Of a stretch of 48,846 nucleotides of DNA, positions 15,624-23,422 are shown one piece after another. The first letter of the stretch is position 1; every line of letters starts with the position of its first letter. Under the pieces are notes generated by a model. It did no database searches, was not told the origin of the DNA, and was given only the letters and a program-made list of their open reading frames with translations. The stretch comes from an uncultured Collinsella sp. (lineage in GTDB: Bacteria; Actinomycetota; Coriobacteriia; Coriobacteriales; Coriobacteriaceae), in NCBI GenBank assembly GCA_900549025.1, contig URMZ01000011.1:1-48846 (forward strand), in the 5' to 3' direction. The position numbers and the translations under genes were made by a program.

Positions 15624-16625
15624 CTACTCGACCGTTACAGTGATGTTCTCCCGATGCGCGCGGATGACGTCCCAGCTAAAGTGCTCGACCAGCTGCTCGG
15701 CGGTACGCGGCGTGGTGTCCGGCGCGATGCCTGTTTGCCCGGCGAGCCATCCCAACAGCGCCTCGGGTGTGCCAAAGCGGGTGCGGAGCTCGCCCAGGTC
15801 CAGATCGCGATCGCGCTTGGAAAGGCGGCGGCCGTCCGGTGACATGAGCAGCGGAATGTGCGCGTAGTGCGGCGTGGGCAGTCCCAGCAGATGTTGCAGA
15901 TAGATCTGGCGCGGCGTGGAACCAAGCAGGTCGCATCCGCGTACGATCTCGGTGACGCCCATGGCAGCGTCGTCGACCACCACGGCCAGCTGATAGGCAA
16001 ACACGCCGTCGCTGCGGCGCACCAAAAAGTCACCGCACTCGGTGGCGAGTGCTTCGCATTGGGCTCCGTACGTGCGGTCCACGAATTCGATCACGTCGCT
16101 GGCGAGGTCGTCGACGGTGGGCACGCGCAGGCGCGTGGCCGGAGCACGCAGGGCACTGCGGCGGGTGATTTCATCAGCAGAAAGACCTCTGCAGGCGCCG
16201 CGGTAGATGGGCGTGCCGTCGCTGGCGTGCGGCGCGCTCGCGGCGTGGAGTTCGGCACGCGTGCAAAAACAGGGATAGGTGAGGCCGGCGTCTTGCAGCT
16301 GGCGCAGGGCGTCCTCGTACAGATCCAGGCGATCGTGCTGGTAGTAGGGGCCTTCGTCCCACTCGAGCCCCAGCCAGGTCAGATCGTCAATCAGTTGAGC
16401 GGCAAGTTCCGGGCGCTTGCAGCGATCGTCCAGGTCCTCGATACGCAACACGATGCTGCCGCCCTGGCTGCGGGCCGAAAGCCATGCGCACAGGCAGCTG
16501 AACACGTTGCCCAAGTGCATGCGGCCCGAGGGCGACGGGGCAAAGCGGCCCACGACGGGGGTGGGCACTGCCGTTGCTGGTGCGTCCGCGGCGGGCGTTG
16601 CTATGTTGCGCGTTTTGATATCCAT
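15624..16625 (-). CDS. gluQ: Glutamyl-Q tRNA(Asp) synthetase (or short glutamyl-tRNA synthetase-like protein)
   Basis: A 333-residue class I synthetase paralogue lacking the anticodon-binding domain of GltX (about 470-500 residues). The HIGH-like motif is PSGRMHLGN, the zinc site is CFCTR...YRGACRG, and the KMSKS-like motif is RRLSKRD. GluQ-RS attaches glutamate to queuosine in tRNA-Asp. The N-terminus carries an Ala/Pro/Thr-rich extension of about 20 residues. On the minus strand a TATACT box lies only seven bases before the ATG, so the mRNA is probably leaderless; the upstream frame to 17012 was rejected. Confidence 0.9.
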   Translation of the reverse strand: MDIKTRNIATPAADAPATAVPTPVVGRFAPSPSGRMHLGNVFSCLCAWLSARSQGGSIVLRIEDLDDRCKRPELAAQLIDDLTWLGLEWDEGPYYQHDRLDLYEDALRQLQDAGLTYPCFCTRAELHAASAPHASDGTPIYRGACRGLSADEITRRSALRAPATRLRVPTVDDLASDVIEFVDRTYGAQCEALATECGDFLVRRSDGVFAYQLAVVVDDAAMGVTEIVRGCDLLGSTPRQIYLQHLLGLPTPHYAHIPLLMSPDGRRLSKRDRDLDLGELRTRFGTPEALLGWLAGQTGIAPDTTPRTAEQLVEHFSWDVIRAHRENITVTVE

Positions 16626-16761
16626 GCGGATGAGTATAGCGCGGGGCTTGGCAGGGAAGGCGTTGCCGCGCTCACAAGTTGGCGGCGGTGCGCATTGCGC
16701 ACGGTGGGTTTGCGGCTCAAGGTCTCGATCGCTGCGTACCGACTTAGCCTCACAAACGACA

Positions 16762-16797
16762 GAAACCCCGGCAGCTCTTCGCAACTGCCGGGGTTTC
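16762..16797. repeat. Perfect 13-bp-stem hairpin
   Basis: GAAACCCCGGCAG (16762-16774) and CTGCCGGGGTTTC (16785-16797) are exact complements around a ten-base loop. There is no T-run in either direction beyond TTT, so a terminator role is doubtful. Confidence 0.75.
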
Positions 16798-16822
16798 CGC
16801 GGAAAAGGGGGACATGATCCTC

Positions 16823-16856
16823 GAGCGAACGGCAAAGGGGCAAACCGTTTTCGCTC
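16823..16856. repeat. Imperfect hairpin GAGCGAACGG/CCGTTTTCGCTC
   Basis: The arms pair with a two-base bulge. It follows a GGGGGACATGATCC stretch similar to the GGGGGACAGGAT core of the 33-bp family at 1272-1304. Confidence 0.5.
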
Positions 16857-16976
16857 AACTGCTTTATGCCCCTCGGCTGGCGGCTCAGTCAGCGCATGCC
16901 GCGCCCACACAAAGCCGCTACACCTGTGACGGAGCTGTGAAGTGGTATCTATTGCTGGCGCAGGCCATGCCAAGGG

Positions 16977-17019
16977 TGTCCCTAATGACTGGTCATTTAA
17001 GAACGTCCCCAATGACTGG
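16977..17019. repeat. GTCCCC/AATGACTGG element
   Basis: TTTAAGAACGTCCCCAATGA (16996 onward), followed by CTGG, matches the right arm of the large palindrome at 41399-41429 except for one base. AATGACTGG occurs twice, and AATGAC/GTCATT form a short inverted pair. Confidence 0.75.
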
Positions 17020-17140
17020 CTGTTGGGGTGCGGGTGTGACTTTCATCCCGTTTGGCGCTCCGGTCGCCTAGATGTTCGTCATGCGTACCCGCAAACGTGG
17101 GACAATGGCGCTGTTGGTTTTACAGACAAAGGATGTGCCT

Positions 17141-19084
17141 ATGAACACCCTCGCCGCCAAAGTCAGCCGGCAGCGCCACCTGTTTGCGCGATTCGCTTCC
17201 GTCTGCGTGCTCGTCGCGCTTGCGTTGTTGCTGCTGCCCGCCGCCGCGCACGCCGACGGTTATTCCATGACCCAAACCTATATCAGTGCCACGGTTGAGG
17301 CCGATGGATCGCTGACCGTTGTCGAGGGACGCCAGTTTGATTTCGACGACGACATCAACGGCGTGTTTTGGGAGATCAATACGGGCACCAACCAGCAGGG
17401 CGGCACGGCGGGCGTCGACGTGCTGAGTGTCGAGGAAGAGGACACCGCGTTTAACAAAGTCGATAGCGCGAACAAGGGCGATTCTGGCGTCTACACGGTC
17501 GAGCAGACCAGTGACGGCGTAAGGATTAAGGTGTTCAGCCCCCACGAGAGCGGCGACAGCGCGATCTATTTTGTGAGCTACACCATGACCGGTGCGGTTA
17601 TGAACTGGGCCGATACCGCCGAGCTCTACTGGAAGTTCGTGGGCGACGGCTGGTCTGCGGATTCCGACGATGTCGAGATGGAAGTGCGCTTCGCAAATGC
17701 CGCTGCCGGGACGGCGGCCGTCAAGGGCGATAATTTCCGCGCATGGGGCCACGGCCCGCTGACGGGCGATGTATCGCTCGATGCGGACGAACCCATGGTC
17801 ACCTATACCATTCCCTGTGTGCATCAGGGCGAATTCGCCGAGGCACGCATCGCCTTCCCTAGCGACTGGGTGCCGCAGCTTACCGCCTCGGGCGAAGAGC
17901 GCATGTCAACGATCATGAGCGAAGAGAAGGAATGGGCTGACGAGGCTAACGCCCGCCGCGCTCACGCTCGCATGATTGCCAATGCACTTGCCGTGCTAAG
18001 TGTTGTCGCGGCGTTGGCCTTTACCGGCACAATCGTTGTGCTTAAGCTGCGCCGCCGTAAGCCCAAGCCGCTTTTCCAGGACGAATATTTCCGCGATGTG
18101 CCTTCGGCCGACCATCCCGCCGTGCTTTCGGCTCTCATGAGCTGGAACGAGGTGCCCGATCAGGCATATATCGCCACGCTTATGAAGCTCACCGACGACC
18201 GTGTGATCAAGCTGGAGCAGGCGACCGTGACCAAGGCCAAGAAGGGCCTGTTGGGGCGTGAAAAAGAAGAGCAGACGTATCGCGTGACGGTGAGTGATGC
18301 GGGCTGGAAGTCGGCCAAGGGCATTGACCGCATGGTGCTCAAGGTCTTCTTTGCCGGTGCTAAGCCCGACGAGAACGGTGATCGCTCGCGCACGTTTGAC
18401 GAGCTGCAGCACTACGTCAAGCAGCACGCTACGCCCGTGGGCGACAAGCTCGAGGACTATCAGAACACCGTTAAGGGCAAGTTGGCCGATAGCGAGTACG
18501 TTGCCTCGGACGGCATTGTCGCAATGGTGTTTTGCCTGGTTCTTGGTATTCTGATCGCCTTTATTCCCGTGGGATCCATCTTCTTTACCGATGGCGCACA
18601 GGCGAACATTACCGCCGCGGTTATCTCGGTGCCGATTGTGCTGGTGGGTATCGGCGTGGGCCTTACGTTCCGCCGCTTTACGCCGGAGGGCGCCGAGGTG
18701 GCGGCTCGCTGCAAGGCACTTAAGCATTGGCTCGAGGACTTCACTCGTCTAAAGGAAGCCGTCCCCGGCGATCTGGTGCTGTGGAACAAGCTGCTGGTGA
18801 TGGGCGTGGCGCTGGGTGTTTCCAAGGAAGTGCTGCGTCAGCTTGCCGAGGCCGTGCCGCCCGAGGTGCGCGAGGCCGACGGCTTCTATGACAATTATCC
18901 CTGCTACTGGTGGTACTACCATCATTACGGTATCGAGTCTCCGCTCGATTCGTTCGACGACGTGTATCACGAGAGCATCCGTGAGCTGGCGTCGAGCTCC
19001 GACAGCTCGGGCGGCGGCGGAGGCGGCGGCTTCTCTGGCGGCGGAGGCGGCGGCGTCGGCGGAGGCGGCGGCGGAACGTTCTAG
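17141..19084 (+). CDS. DUF2207 domain membrane protein with glycine-rich tail
   Basis: A 647-residue protein. A signal peptide (about 1-39, core SVCVLVALALLLLPAAAHA) precedes an external DUF2207 domain (about 40-260, including GVFWEINTG and YFVSYTMTGAV). A transmembrane span lies at about 280-302, then a cytoplasmic region, two more spans at about 465-525, another cytoplasmic part, and a tail of almost pure Gly with Ser (about 625-645). Such proteins are common in Actinobacteria and lack a proven function. ATG 17141 with AAAGGA seven bases upstream was chosen over an upstream ATG at 17072 because it sits directly before the signal peptide. Confidence 0.87.
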   Translation: MNTLAAKVSRQRHLFARFASVCVLVALALLLLPAAAHADGYSMTQTYISATVEADGSLTVVEGRQFDFDDDINGVFWEINTGTNQQGGTAGVDVLSVEEEDTAFNKVDSANKGDSGVYTVEQTSDGVRIKVFSPHESGDSAIYFVSYTMTGAVMNWADTAELYWKFVGDGWSADSDDVEMEVRFANAAAGTAAVKGDNFRAWGHGPLTGDVSLDADEPMVTYTIPCVHQGEFAEARIAFPSDWVPQLTASGEERMSTIMSEEKEWADEANARRAHARMIANALAVLSVVAALAFTGTIVVLKLRRRKPKPLFQDEYFRDVPSADHPAVLSALMSWNEVPDQAYIATLMKLTDDRVIKLEQATVTKAKKGLLGREKEEQTYRVTVSDAGWKSAKGIDRMVLKVFFAGAKPDENGDRSRTFDELQHYVKQHATPVGDKLEDYQNTVKGKLADSEYVASDGIVAMVFCLVLGILIAFIPVGSIFFTDGAQANITAAVISVPIVLVGIGVGLTFRRFTPEGAEVAARCKALKHWLEDFTRLKEAVPGDLVLWNKLLVMGVALGVSKEVLRQLAEAVPPEVREADGFYDNYPCYWWYYHHYGIESPLDSFDDVYHESIRELASSSDSSGGGGGGGFSGGGGGGVGGGGGGTF

Positions 19085-19099
19085 CGCGCTCTGATTTTT

Positions 19100-19147
19100 G
19101 GGATGGATCTTCTCCGGCGACTGCCGACGGATCCATCCCATTTTTAT
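19100..19147 (+). terminator. Intrinsic terminator after the DUF2207 gene
   Basis: GGGATGGATC (19100-19109) and GATCCATCCC (19130-19139) form a perfect 10-bp stem followed by ATTTTTAT. Confidence 0.88.
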
Positions 19148-19158
19148 GCGCTACCTAC

Positions 19159-19207
19159 GAAGACTGTCCCCAACGACTAGTCACTGGGAACGTTCCTAAA
19201 TGACTAG
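19159..19207. repeat. ACTAGTCGTT-GGGGACAGTC element
   Basis: On the minus strand 19159-19181 matches 41286-41308 in 22 of 23 positions (ACTAGTCGTTGGGGACAGTC then TTC). It continues with the palindrome GGAACGTTCC (19187-19196) and TGACTAGG, which echoes the arm end at 41421-41431. It lies between two convergent genes. Confidence 0.8.
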
Positions 19208-19222
19208 GTATGGCTGCCGGGT

Positions 19223-19864
19223 TTAGGCTGTTAGGTCGAGTTCGTAGAGGAAGCTTTCGCGCGGCATGGCGTGGCGGCGCTCTTCGCGGTTGGCGCGGTG
19301 CGTGGCCGTGCGCTTAAAGCCGTGCAGTTCGTAGAACTGCCACGAGCAGTTGGAGTCGGTGTACAGGTGCGCCCTCGTCGCTCCAAGCGAGGACAGGTGC
19401 GAGACGGCGGCATCGAGCAGAACCGTGCCAACGCCTAGGCCATGGACATCGCGATCCACGGCAAGCAGCGTGACCTCGTTGTCGTGCGGCAACGGGCTGC
19501 TCTCGAGCAGGCGGTTGTTGGTTCGAATGGTTGCGCGCACAAACGAGAGGTACTCGGCGCAGGCATCGGGCTCTAGCTCACGCATCTGCGATAGCAGCGC
19601 GCGTTCGGTATCCATCCAATGTTCCTTAACGGTGGCGCCGGAGCTCTGTCCCGCACGCGCGAGCGAAATACCACGCGCCTGACCGTCGATTACGGCAACC
19701 TGTGAAAACGTCGACGACGAAAGGCAGTAGGCGAGGTCGCACGCGGCCTCAAGGCGGTTGTACTCATCGTTATCCGAATTGTTATGCCAAAGCTGCTGCA
19801 GAATCAACGCGATGGCGTCGAAGTCTTCGGTATCAAACGGTCGGTAGAGAACCCGCGAGACCAT
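19223..19864 (-). CDS. GNAT-family N-acetyltransferase
   Basis: A 213-residue acetyltransferase. The acetyl-CoA loop is seen in LLAVDRDVHGLGVGTVLLDAAVSHL, and YELHGFKRT is the usual C-terminal motif B end. The N-terminal 100 residues show no catalytic residue I can name. Substrate unknown, which is usual for this family. The start ATG follows AAAGAGGCACC on the minus strand. The gene faces away from purH across a 277-bp region. Confidence 0.85.
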   Translation of the reverse strand: MVSRVLYRPFDTEDFDAIALILQQLWHNNSDNDEYNRLEAACDLAYCLSSSTFSQVAVIDGQARGISLARAGQSSGATVKEHWMDTERALLSQMRELEPDACAEYLSFVRATIRTNNRLLESSPLPHDNEVTLLAVDRDVHGLGVGTVLLDAAVSHLSSLGATRAHLYTDSNCSWQFYELHGFKRTATHRANREERRHAMPRESFLYELDLTA

Positions 19865-20141
19865 GGTGCCTCTTTCTTTTGCGGATGCATATCGAGCACA
19901 GTTCTACCACGCTATTGGCATCTAATTATGGTGCCCCTGTGTTCCATGAACTCACCGTGCCCGGTGCCGTGCCCATCCCCTCCGCTCGCAAACTTTTTCT
20001 GCATATGCGCCCGTTGCGGGGTGCATCGATGCGCTCGATGCGCTACATTGAATCAGTATTTTCAATGCCGCTGCGCGAGCGCTGCAGATCGACGTATCAC
20101 CGGCTCACAGAGCACGGCGGCGTACCAGACAGGAGGACTGC

Positions 20142-21749
20142 ATGGGATCTGATGTGAAGATCGCACGCGCGTTGATCTCGGTTACCGATAAGACGGGCGT
20201 CGTCGATTTCGCACGGACGCTGGTCGATGACTTTGGCGTCGAGATCATCTCTACGGGCGGCACGGCTCGTGCCATCGAGGACGCGGGCGTCCCCGTAACC
20301 CCCATCGAGGAGTTCACGGGCTATCCCGAGATGATGGACGGCCGCGTTAAGACCCTGCACCCCAAGGTTCACGGCGCGCTGCTGGCCCGCCGCGATTCCG
20401 AGCAGCACATGCAGGAGGCTGCTCAGCACGGCATTAAGCTGATCGACCTGGTCGTCGTCAACCTGTACGAGTTCGAGAAGACCGTCGCCAACCCCGAGGT
20501 CACCTTCGCGGACGCCATCGAGCACATCGACATCGGTGGCCCCTCCATGCTGCGCTCTGCCGCCAAGAACGCCGCGAGCGTTACCGTCATCTCCGACCCG
20601 GCCGACTATGATGCCGTCCTGGCCGAGATGCGCGAGACCGGTGGCTGCACCACGCTTTCCACCCGTCGTCGCCTGCAGGTGAAGGTCTACCAGACCACCG
20701 CCGCCTACGACACGGCTATCTCCCGTTGGCTTGCCGCCCAGGCAAGCGACGTGGCGGACACCTCTGCCAAGCTCGAGATCTCGCTGGAGAAGGTCGACGA
20801 CCTGCGCTATGGCGAGAACCCGCAGCAAAAGGCCACGGTCTATCGCTTTGCCGAGGGCTGCGAGAATACCGCGAGCTCGCAGTTCCCGCTCGTGGGCTCC
20901 GAGCAGATCCAGGGCAAGCCGCTCAGCTACAACAACTATCTGGATGCCGACGCCGCTTGGAACCTGGTCCGCGAGTTCGACGAGCCGGCCTGCGTGATCC
21001 TCAAGCATCAGAACCCCTGCGGCTCCGCCGTGGCCGAGGACATCACGGCCGCCTACGACCGCGCCTTCGCCTGCGATCCCAAGAGCGCCTTCGGCGGCAT
21101 CATCGCCTGCAACCGCGAGGTTCCCTATGAGCTGGTTGAGCACTTTGCCGATCAGAACAAGCAGTTCGTCGAGGTTATCATCGCTCCGAGCTACACTGCC
21201 GAGGCGCTCGAGCGCATGGCCAAGCGCCCCAACCTGCGCGTGCTGGCCACCGGCGGCGTGGACCACGGCGCCCAGGTGGAGCTGCGCTCCGTCGACGGCG
21301 GCATGCTGGTGCAGGAGGTCGACCACGTGACCGAGGATCCTGCGACCTTTACGTTCCCCACCGACCGCAAGCCCACCGACGCCGAGATGGCCGAGCTCGA
21401 GTTTGCCTGGAAGGTCTGCAAGGGCGTCAAGTCCAACGCCATCCTGGTCTCCAAGGGTAAGGCCGGCATTGGCATGGGCCCGGGTCAGCCCAACCGCGTT
21501 GACTCTGCACTGCTTGCCTGCGAGCGCGCCGAGGACTTCTGCGAGCGCGAGGGCGTGGAGAAGGGCGGCTTTGCCTGTGCAAGCGACGCGTTCTTCCCGT
21601 TCCGCGACAACGTCGACGTGCTTGCCGCGCACGGCGTGACCTGCATCATCCAGCCTGGCGGCTCCAAGCGCGACGACGAGAGCGTCCAGGCCTGCAACGA
21701 GCATGGTATTGCGATGGTCTTCACAGGGGCCAGGCATTTTAGGCACTAA
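20142..21749 (+). CDS. purH: Bifunctional AICAR formyltransferase / IMP cyclohydrolase
   Basis: A 535-residue PurH of normal length, catalysing the last two steps of IMP synthesis. The N-terminal cyclohydrolase domain (about 1-195) shows VTDKTG, EIISTGGTA and MDGRVKTLHPKVHGALL. The C-terminal transformylase domain shows RYGENPQQKA, the catalytic Lys288-His289 pair in ILKHQNPCGSAV, DPKSAFGGIIA and SDAFFPFRDNVD. The start follows a GACAGGAGGACTGC site. The AICAR released by HisF, encoded at the left edge, feeds into this enzyme. The 277-bp upstream region has a CATTGA/TCAATG inverted pair around 20046-20066 but no riboswitch was recognised. Confidence 0.98.
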   Translation: MGSDVKIARALISVTDKTGVVDFARTLVDDFGVEIISTGGTARAIEDAGVPVTPIEEFTGYPEMMDGRVKTLHPKVHGALLARRDSEQHMQEAAQHGIKLIDLVVVNLYEFEKTVANPEVTFADAIEHIDIGGPSMLRSAAKNAASVTVISDPADYDAVLAEMRETGGCTTLSTRRRLQVKVYQTTAAYDTAISRWLAAQASDVADTSAKLEISLEKVDDLRYGENPQQKATVYRFAEGCENTASSQFPLVGSEQIQGKPLSYNNYLDADAAWNLVREFDEPACVILKHQNPCGSAVAEDITAAYDRAFACDPKSAFGGIIACNREVPYELVEHFADQNKQFVEVIIAPSYTAEALERMAKRPNLRVLATGGVDHGAQVELRSVDGGMLVQEVDHVTEDPATFTFPTDRKPTDAEMAELEFAWKVCKGVKSNAILVSKGKAGIGMGPGQPNRVDSALLACERAEDFCEREGVEKGGFACASDAFFPFRDNVDVLAAHGVTCIIQPGGSKRDDESVQACNEHGIAMVFTGARHFRH

Positions 21750-21778
21750 GTTTCGCCCCGGGACAAAATAATCTCCGC

Positions 21779-21814
21779 AAAAGACGGTCGCTCCGTTTGG
21801 AGGGCCGTCTTTTT
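21779..21814 (+). terminator. Intrinsic terminator after purH
   Basis: AAAAGACGG pairs with CCGTCTTTTT, with an inner CTCC/GGAG stem and a short loop; the U-run is part of the right arm. TATAAG at 21816-21821 directly afterwards may be the -10 box of the next gene. Confidence 0.88.
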
Positions 21815-21830
21815 GGTATAAGAGGACGGA

Positions 21831-22562
21831 ATGACTAACACGAAAGGTATGACCATGCCCCAGATTGATGATGCCGAGCTGTTTGGCAATGCCGAGGATC
21901 AGCGTGCGTACGAGGACTTTTGCGCCAATCAGGAGGCGGTCGAGAAGTTTACGCTCGACAAGCCCGCGCTTGTCTGCCGTTGGCGCATGTCCAACAAAAA
22001 GGTACCCATGCTCAACCGTCACATCCGCGCGCTGTCTGAGCGCCTGGTGCAGGGCGAGCCACTCACCCATAACATGCTCAGCTGGGCCAAACAGCACGTT
22101 GAGTGGTCGCTTGCCGAGGGCGATTACACCGCACGCGACGGCGTGCTCATGCTGGTGATCGACATCAACGGCAACGCCGCCATGACGGTGGGGGAGTACG
22201 AGCCGCTCGCCGATACGTCGGCCAAGGCGCTGCGTGCCCGTTCCGCAGAGGCCCGCTCCGAGGCCGACGAAACCGGCGTGGCGCCCGAGCTGCTCGCCGC
22301 CGTCAACAACGGCGAGCTCGCCTTTGTGGTGCCAGCGGACGAGTGTCTGTGTGGCACGGCGACGCTCATCGAGCAGCTGGCCCAGACCAAGGGAATCCCG
22401 GTCACGCGCGTAGACATTCCCGCGCAGCTCAAGGGTGCGCTGTTCCTAGTGAGCGACGAGCACGGCGTGGTCCCCGCGACCGAGACGAACGCCGCCGAGG
22501 CCGACGCCGCCACGGTCGCCTTCTTCGCCGAAGGCTACGAAAAGCTCCGTGCCCGCCGCTAA
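21831..22562 (+). CDS. Protein of unknown function, possibly remote aminotransferase class IV
   Basis: A 243-residue soluble protein if read from ATG 21831; ATG 21849 with AAAGG upstream is an equally good start (237 residues). The middle and end, RDGVLMLVIDINGNAAMTVGEYE, LIEQLAQTKGIPVTRVDIP and LFLVSDEHGVVPA, are reminiscent of fold-type IV PLP enzymes such as branched-chain aminotransferase, but a clear PLP lysine motif is not seen. I treat the function as unknown. Acidic and Ala-rich composition matches its neighbours. It may have its own promoter overlapping the purH terminator. Confidence 0.75.
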   Translation: MTNTKGMTMPQIDDAELFGNAEDQRAYEDFCANQEAVEKFTLDKPALVCRWRMSNKKVPMLNRHIRALSERLVQGEPLTHNMLSWAKQHVEWSLAEGDYTARDGVLMLVIDINGNAAMTVGEYEPLADTSAKALRARSAEARSEADETGVAPELLAAVNNGELAFVVPADECLCGTATLIEQLAQTKGIPVTRVDIPAQLKGALFLVSDEHGVVPATETNAAEADAATVAFFAEGYEKLRARR

Positions 22563-22605
22563 ATGATTTTTCTGGGACGGGGATTAAAGAATCATTTTGG
22601 TCCCC
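22561..22605. repeat. Inverted repeat around GGGACGGGGA, copy 2
   Basis: AAATGATT (22561-22568) pairs with AATCATTT (22590-22597), and GGGGA pairs with TCCCC (22601-22605). Its reverse complement aligns with 1296-1340 (ACCAAA, TGAT, CCGTCCC, ATCA in the same order). The left arm overlaps the stop codon of the preceding gene. Confidence 0.6.
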
Positions 22606-22741
22606 GCCGCCGCTGCGAGTGCGAGGCGGACAAAACGCCCCCGCTCGCGAACAGTTCTGTCACCTTGGTACCGCGCGCGGTGCGCACCTGCAGTTTCGCA
22701 GCCATAATGGTGGCAAGACAACCAAGAGGGGAGCGAAATCC

Positions 22742-23413
22742 ATGGCGCTGATTTATGTCGTTGAGGACGACGAGCCCATTCGTCGTGAGCTTGTCGACAT
22801 CCTTGCCCGCGCCGGGTTTGAAATCGAGGCCTGCGAATCGTTTGAGCATGTCTCGCGCGATATTCTCGCCGCCGCGCCCGACCTGGTGCTGCTCGATCTC
22901 ACACTCCCTGTCAAAGACGGCCAGCACATCTGCCATGAGGTCCGTCGCGAATCCGAGGTCCCCATCATCGTTCTCACGTCGCGCACGACCGAGATCGACG
23001 AGGTCATGGCCATGACGCTCGGCGCGGACGACTTTGTTCCCAAGCCCTATAGCGCGCGCGTGCTTGTGGCGCGCATCAACGCACTGCTGCGTCGCACCGC
23101 GGCGGCGGGCGAGCGCAGCACGCTCGTCCACAAGGGACTGGAGCTCGACCTCGCACGCTCCATGGTCACCAACACGCAAACGGGCACCAGCACCGAGCTC
23201 ACCAAAAACGAGCTGCGTATCCTCTCGCTGCTTCTGAGCCGCGCGGGCAAGATCGTTTCGCGCTCGGCTATCATGCAGGACCTGTGGGACTCCGACGCCT
23301 TCGTGGACGACAATACGCTCACTGTCAACATCAACCGCCTGCGCACCACGCTCGAAAAAATCGGCATCAAGGGGTATTTGACTACGCATCGCGGCCAAGG
23401 CTATTCGGTCTAG
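22742..23413 (+). CDS. OmpR-family response regulator (second system)
   Basis: A 223-residue regulator of normal length. Receiver domain: acidic pocket EDD (8-10), phospho-acceptor Asp52 in LVLLDLTLP, the T/S in VLTSR, and Lys in VPKPYSARVL. The DNA-binding domain has LTKNELRILSLLLSRAGKIV and NTLTVNINRLRTTLEKIG. The style resembles regulators of antimicrobial-peptide systems (BceR/GraR), which fits the adjacent small kinase. AGAGGGGAGC before ATG 22742 sets the start; the much longer frame from 22103 overlaps the previous gene. Confidence 0.93.
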   Translation: MALIYVVEDDEPIRRELVDILARAGFEIEACESFEHVSRDILAAAPDLVLLDLTLPVKDGQHICHEVRRESEVPIIVLTSRTTEIDEVMAMTLGADDFVPKPYSARVLVARINALLRRTAAAGERSTLVHKGLELDLARSMVTNTQTGTSTELTKNELRILSLLLSRAGKIVSRSAIMQDLWDSDAFVDDNTLTVNINRLRTTLEKIGIKGYLTTHRGQGYSV

Positions 23414-23422
23414 GGGCCGGCT

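Larger units (their letters stand above)
16626..17140. other. 515-bp gene-free region with several palindromes
   Basis: It separates gluQ (minus) from the DUF2207 gene (plus). The gluQ -10 TATACT is at its left edge (16633-16638, minus strand). Hairpins are at 16688-16702 (GTGCGC/GCGCAC), 16762-16797, 16794-16805 (palindrome TTTCCGCGGAAA) and 16823-16856; a GTCCCC element is at 16977-17019. No credible coding frame was seen. Confidence 0.6.

Noticed and set aside
19865..20141. Purine-type riboswitch before purH
   Set aside because: No conserved aptamer core was recognised; only a short CATTGA/TCAATG inverted pair is seen.
20097..22097. 666-residue open frame on the minus strand opposite purH
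   Set aside because: Antisense shadow with biased composition; the plus-strand purH has every catalytic motif.
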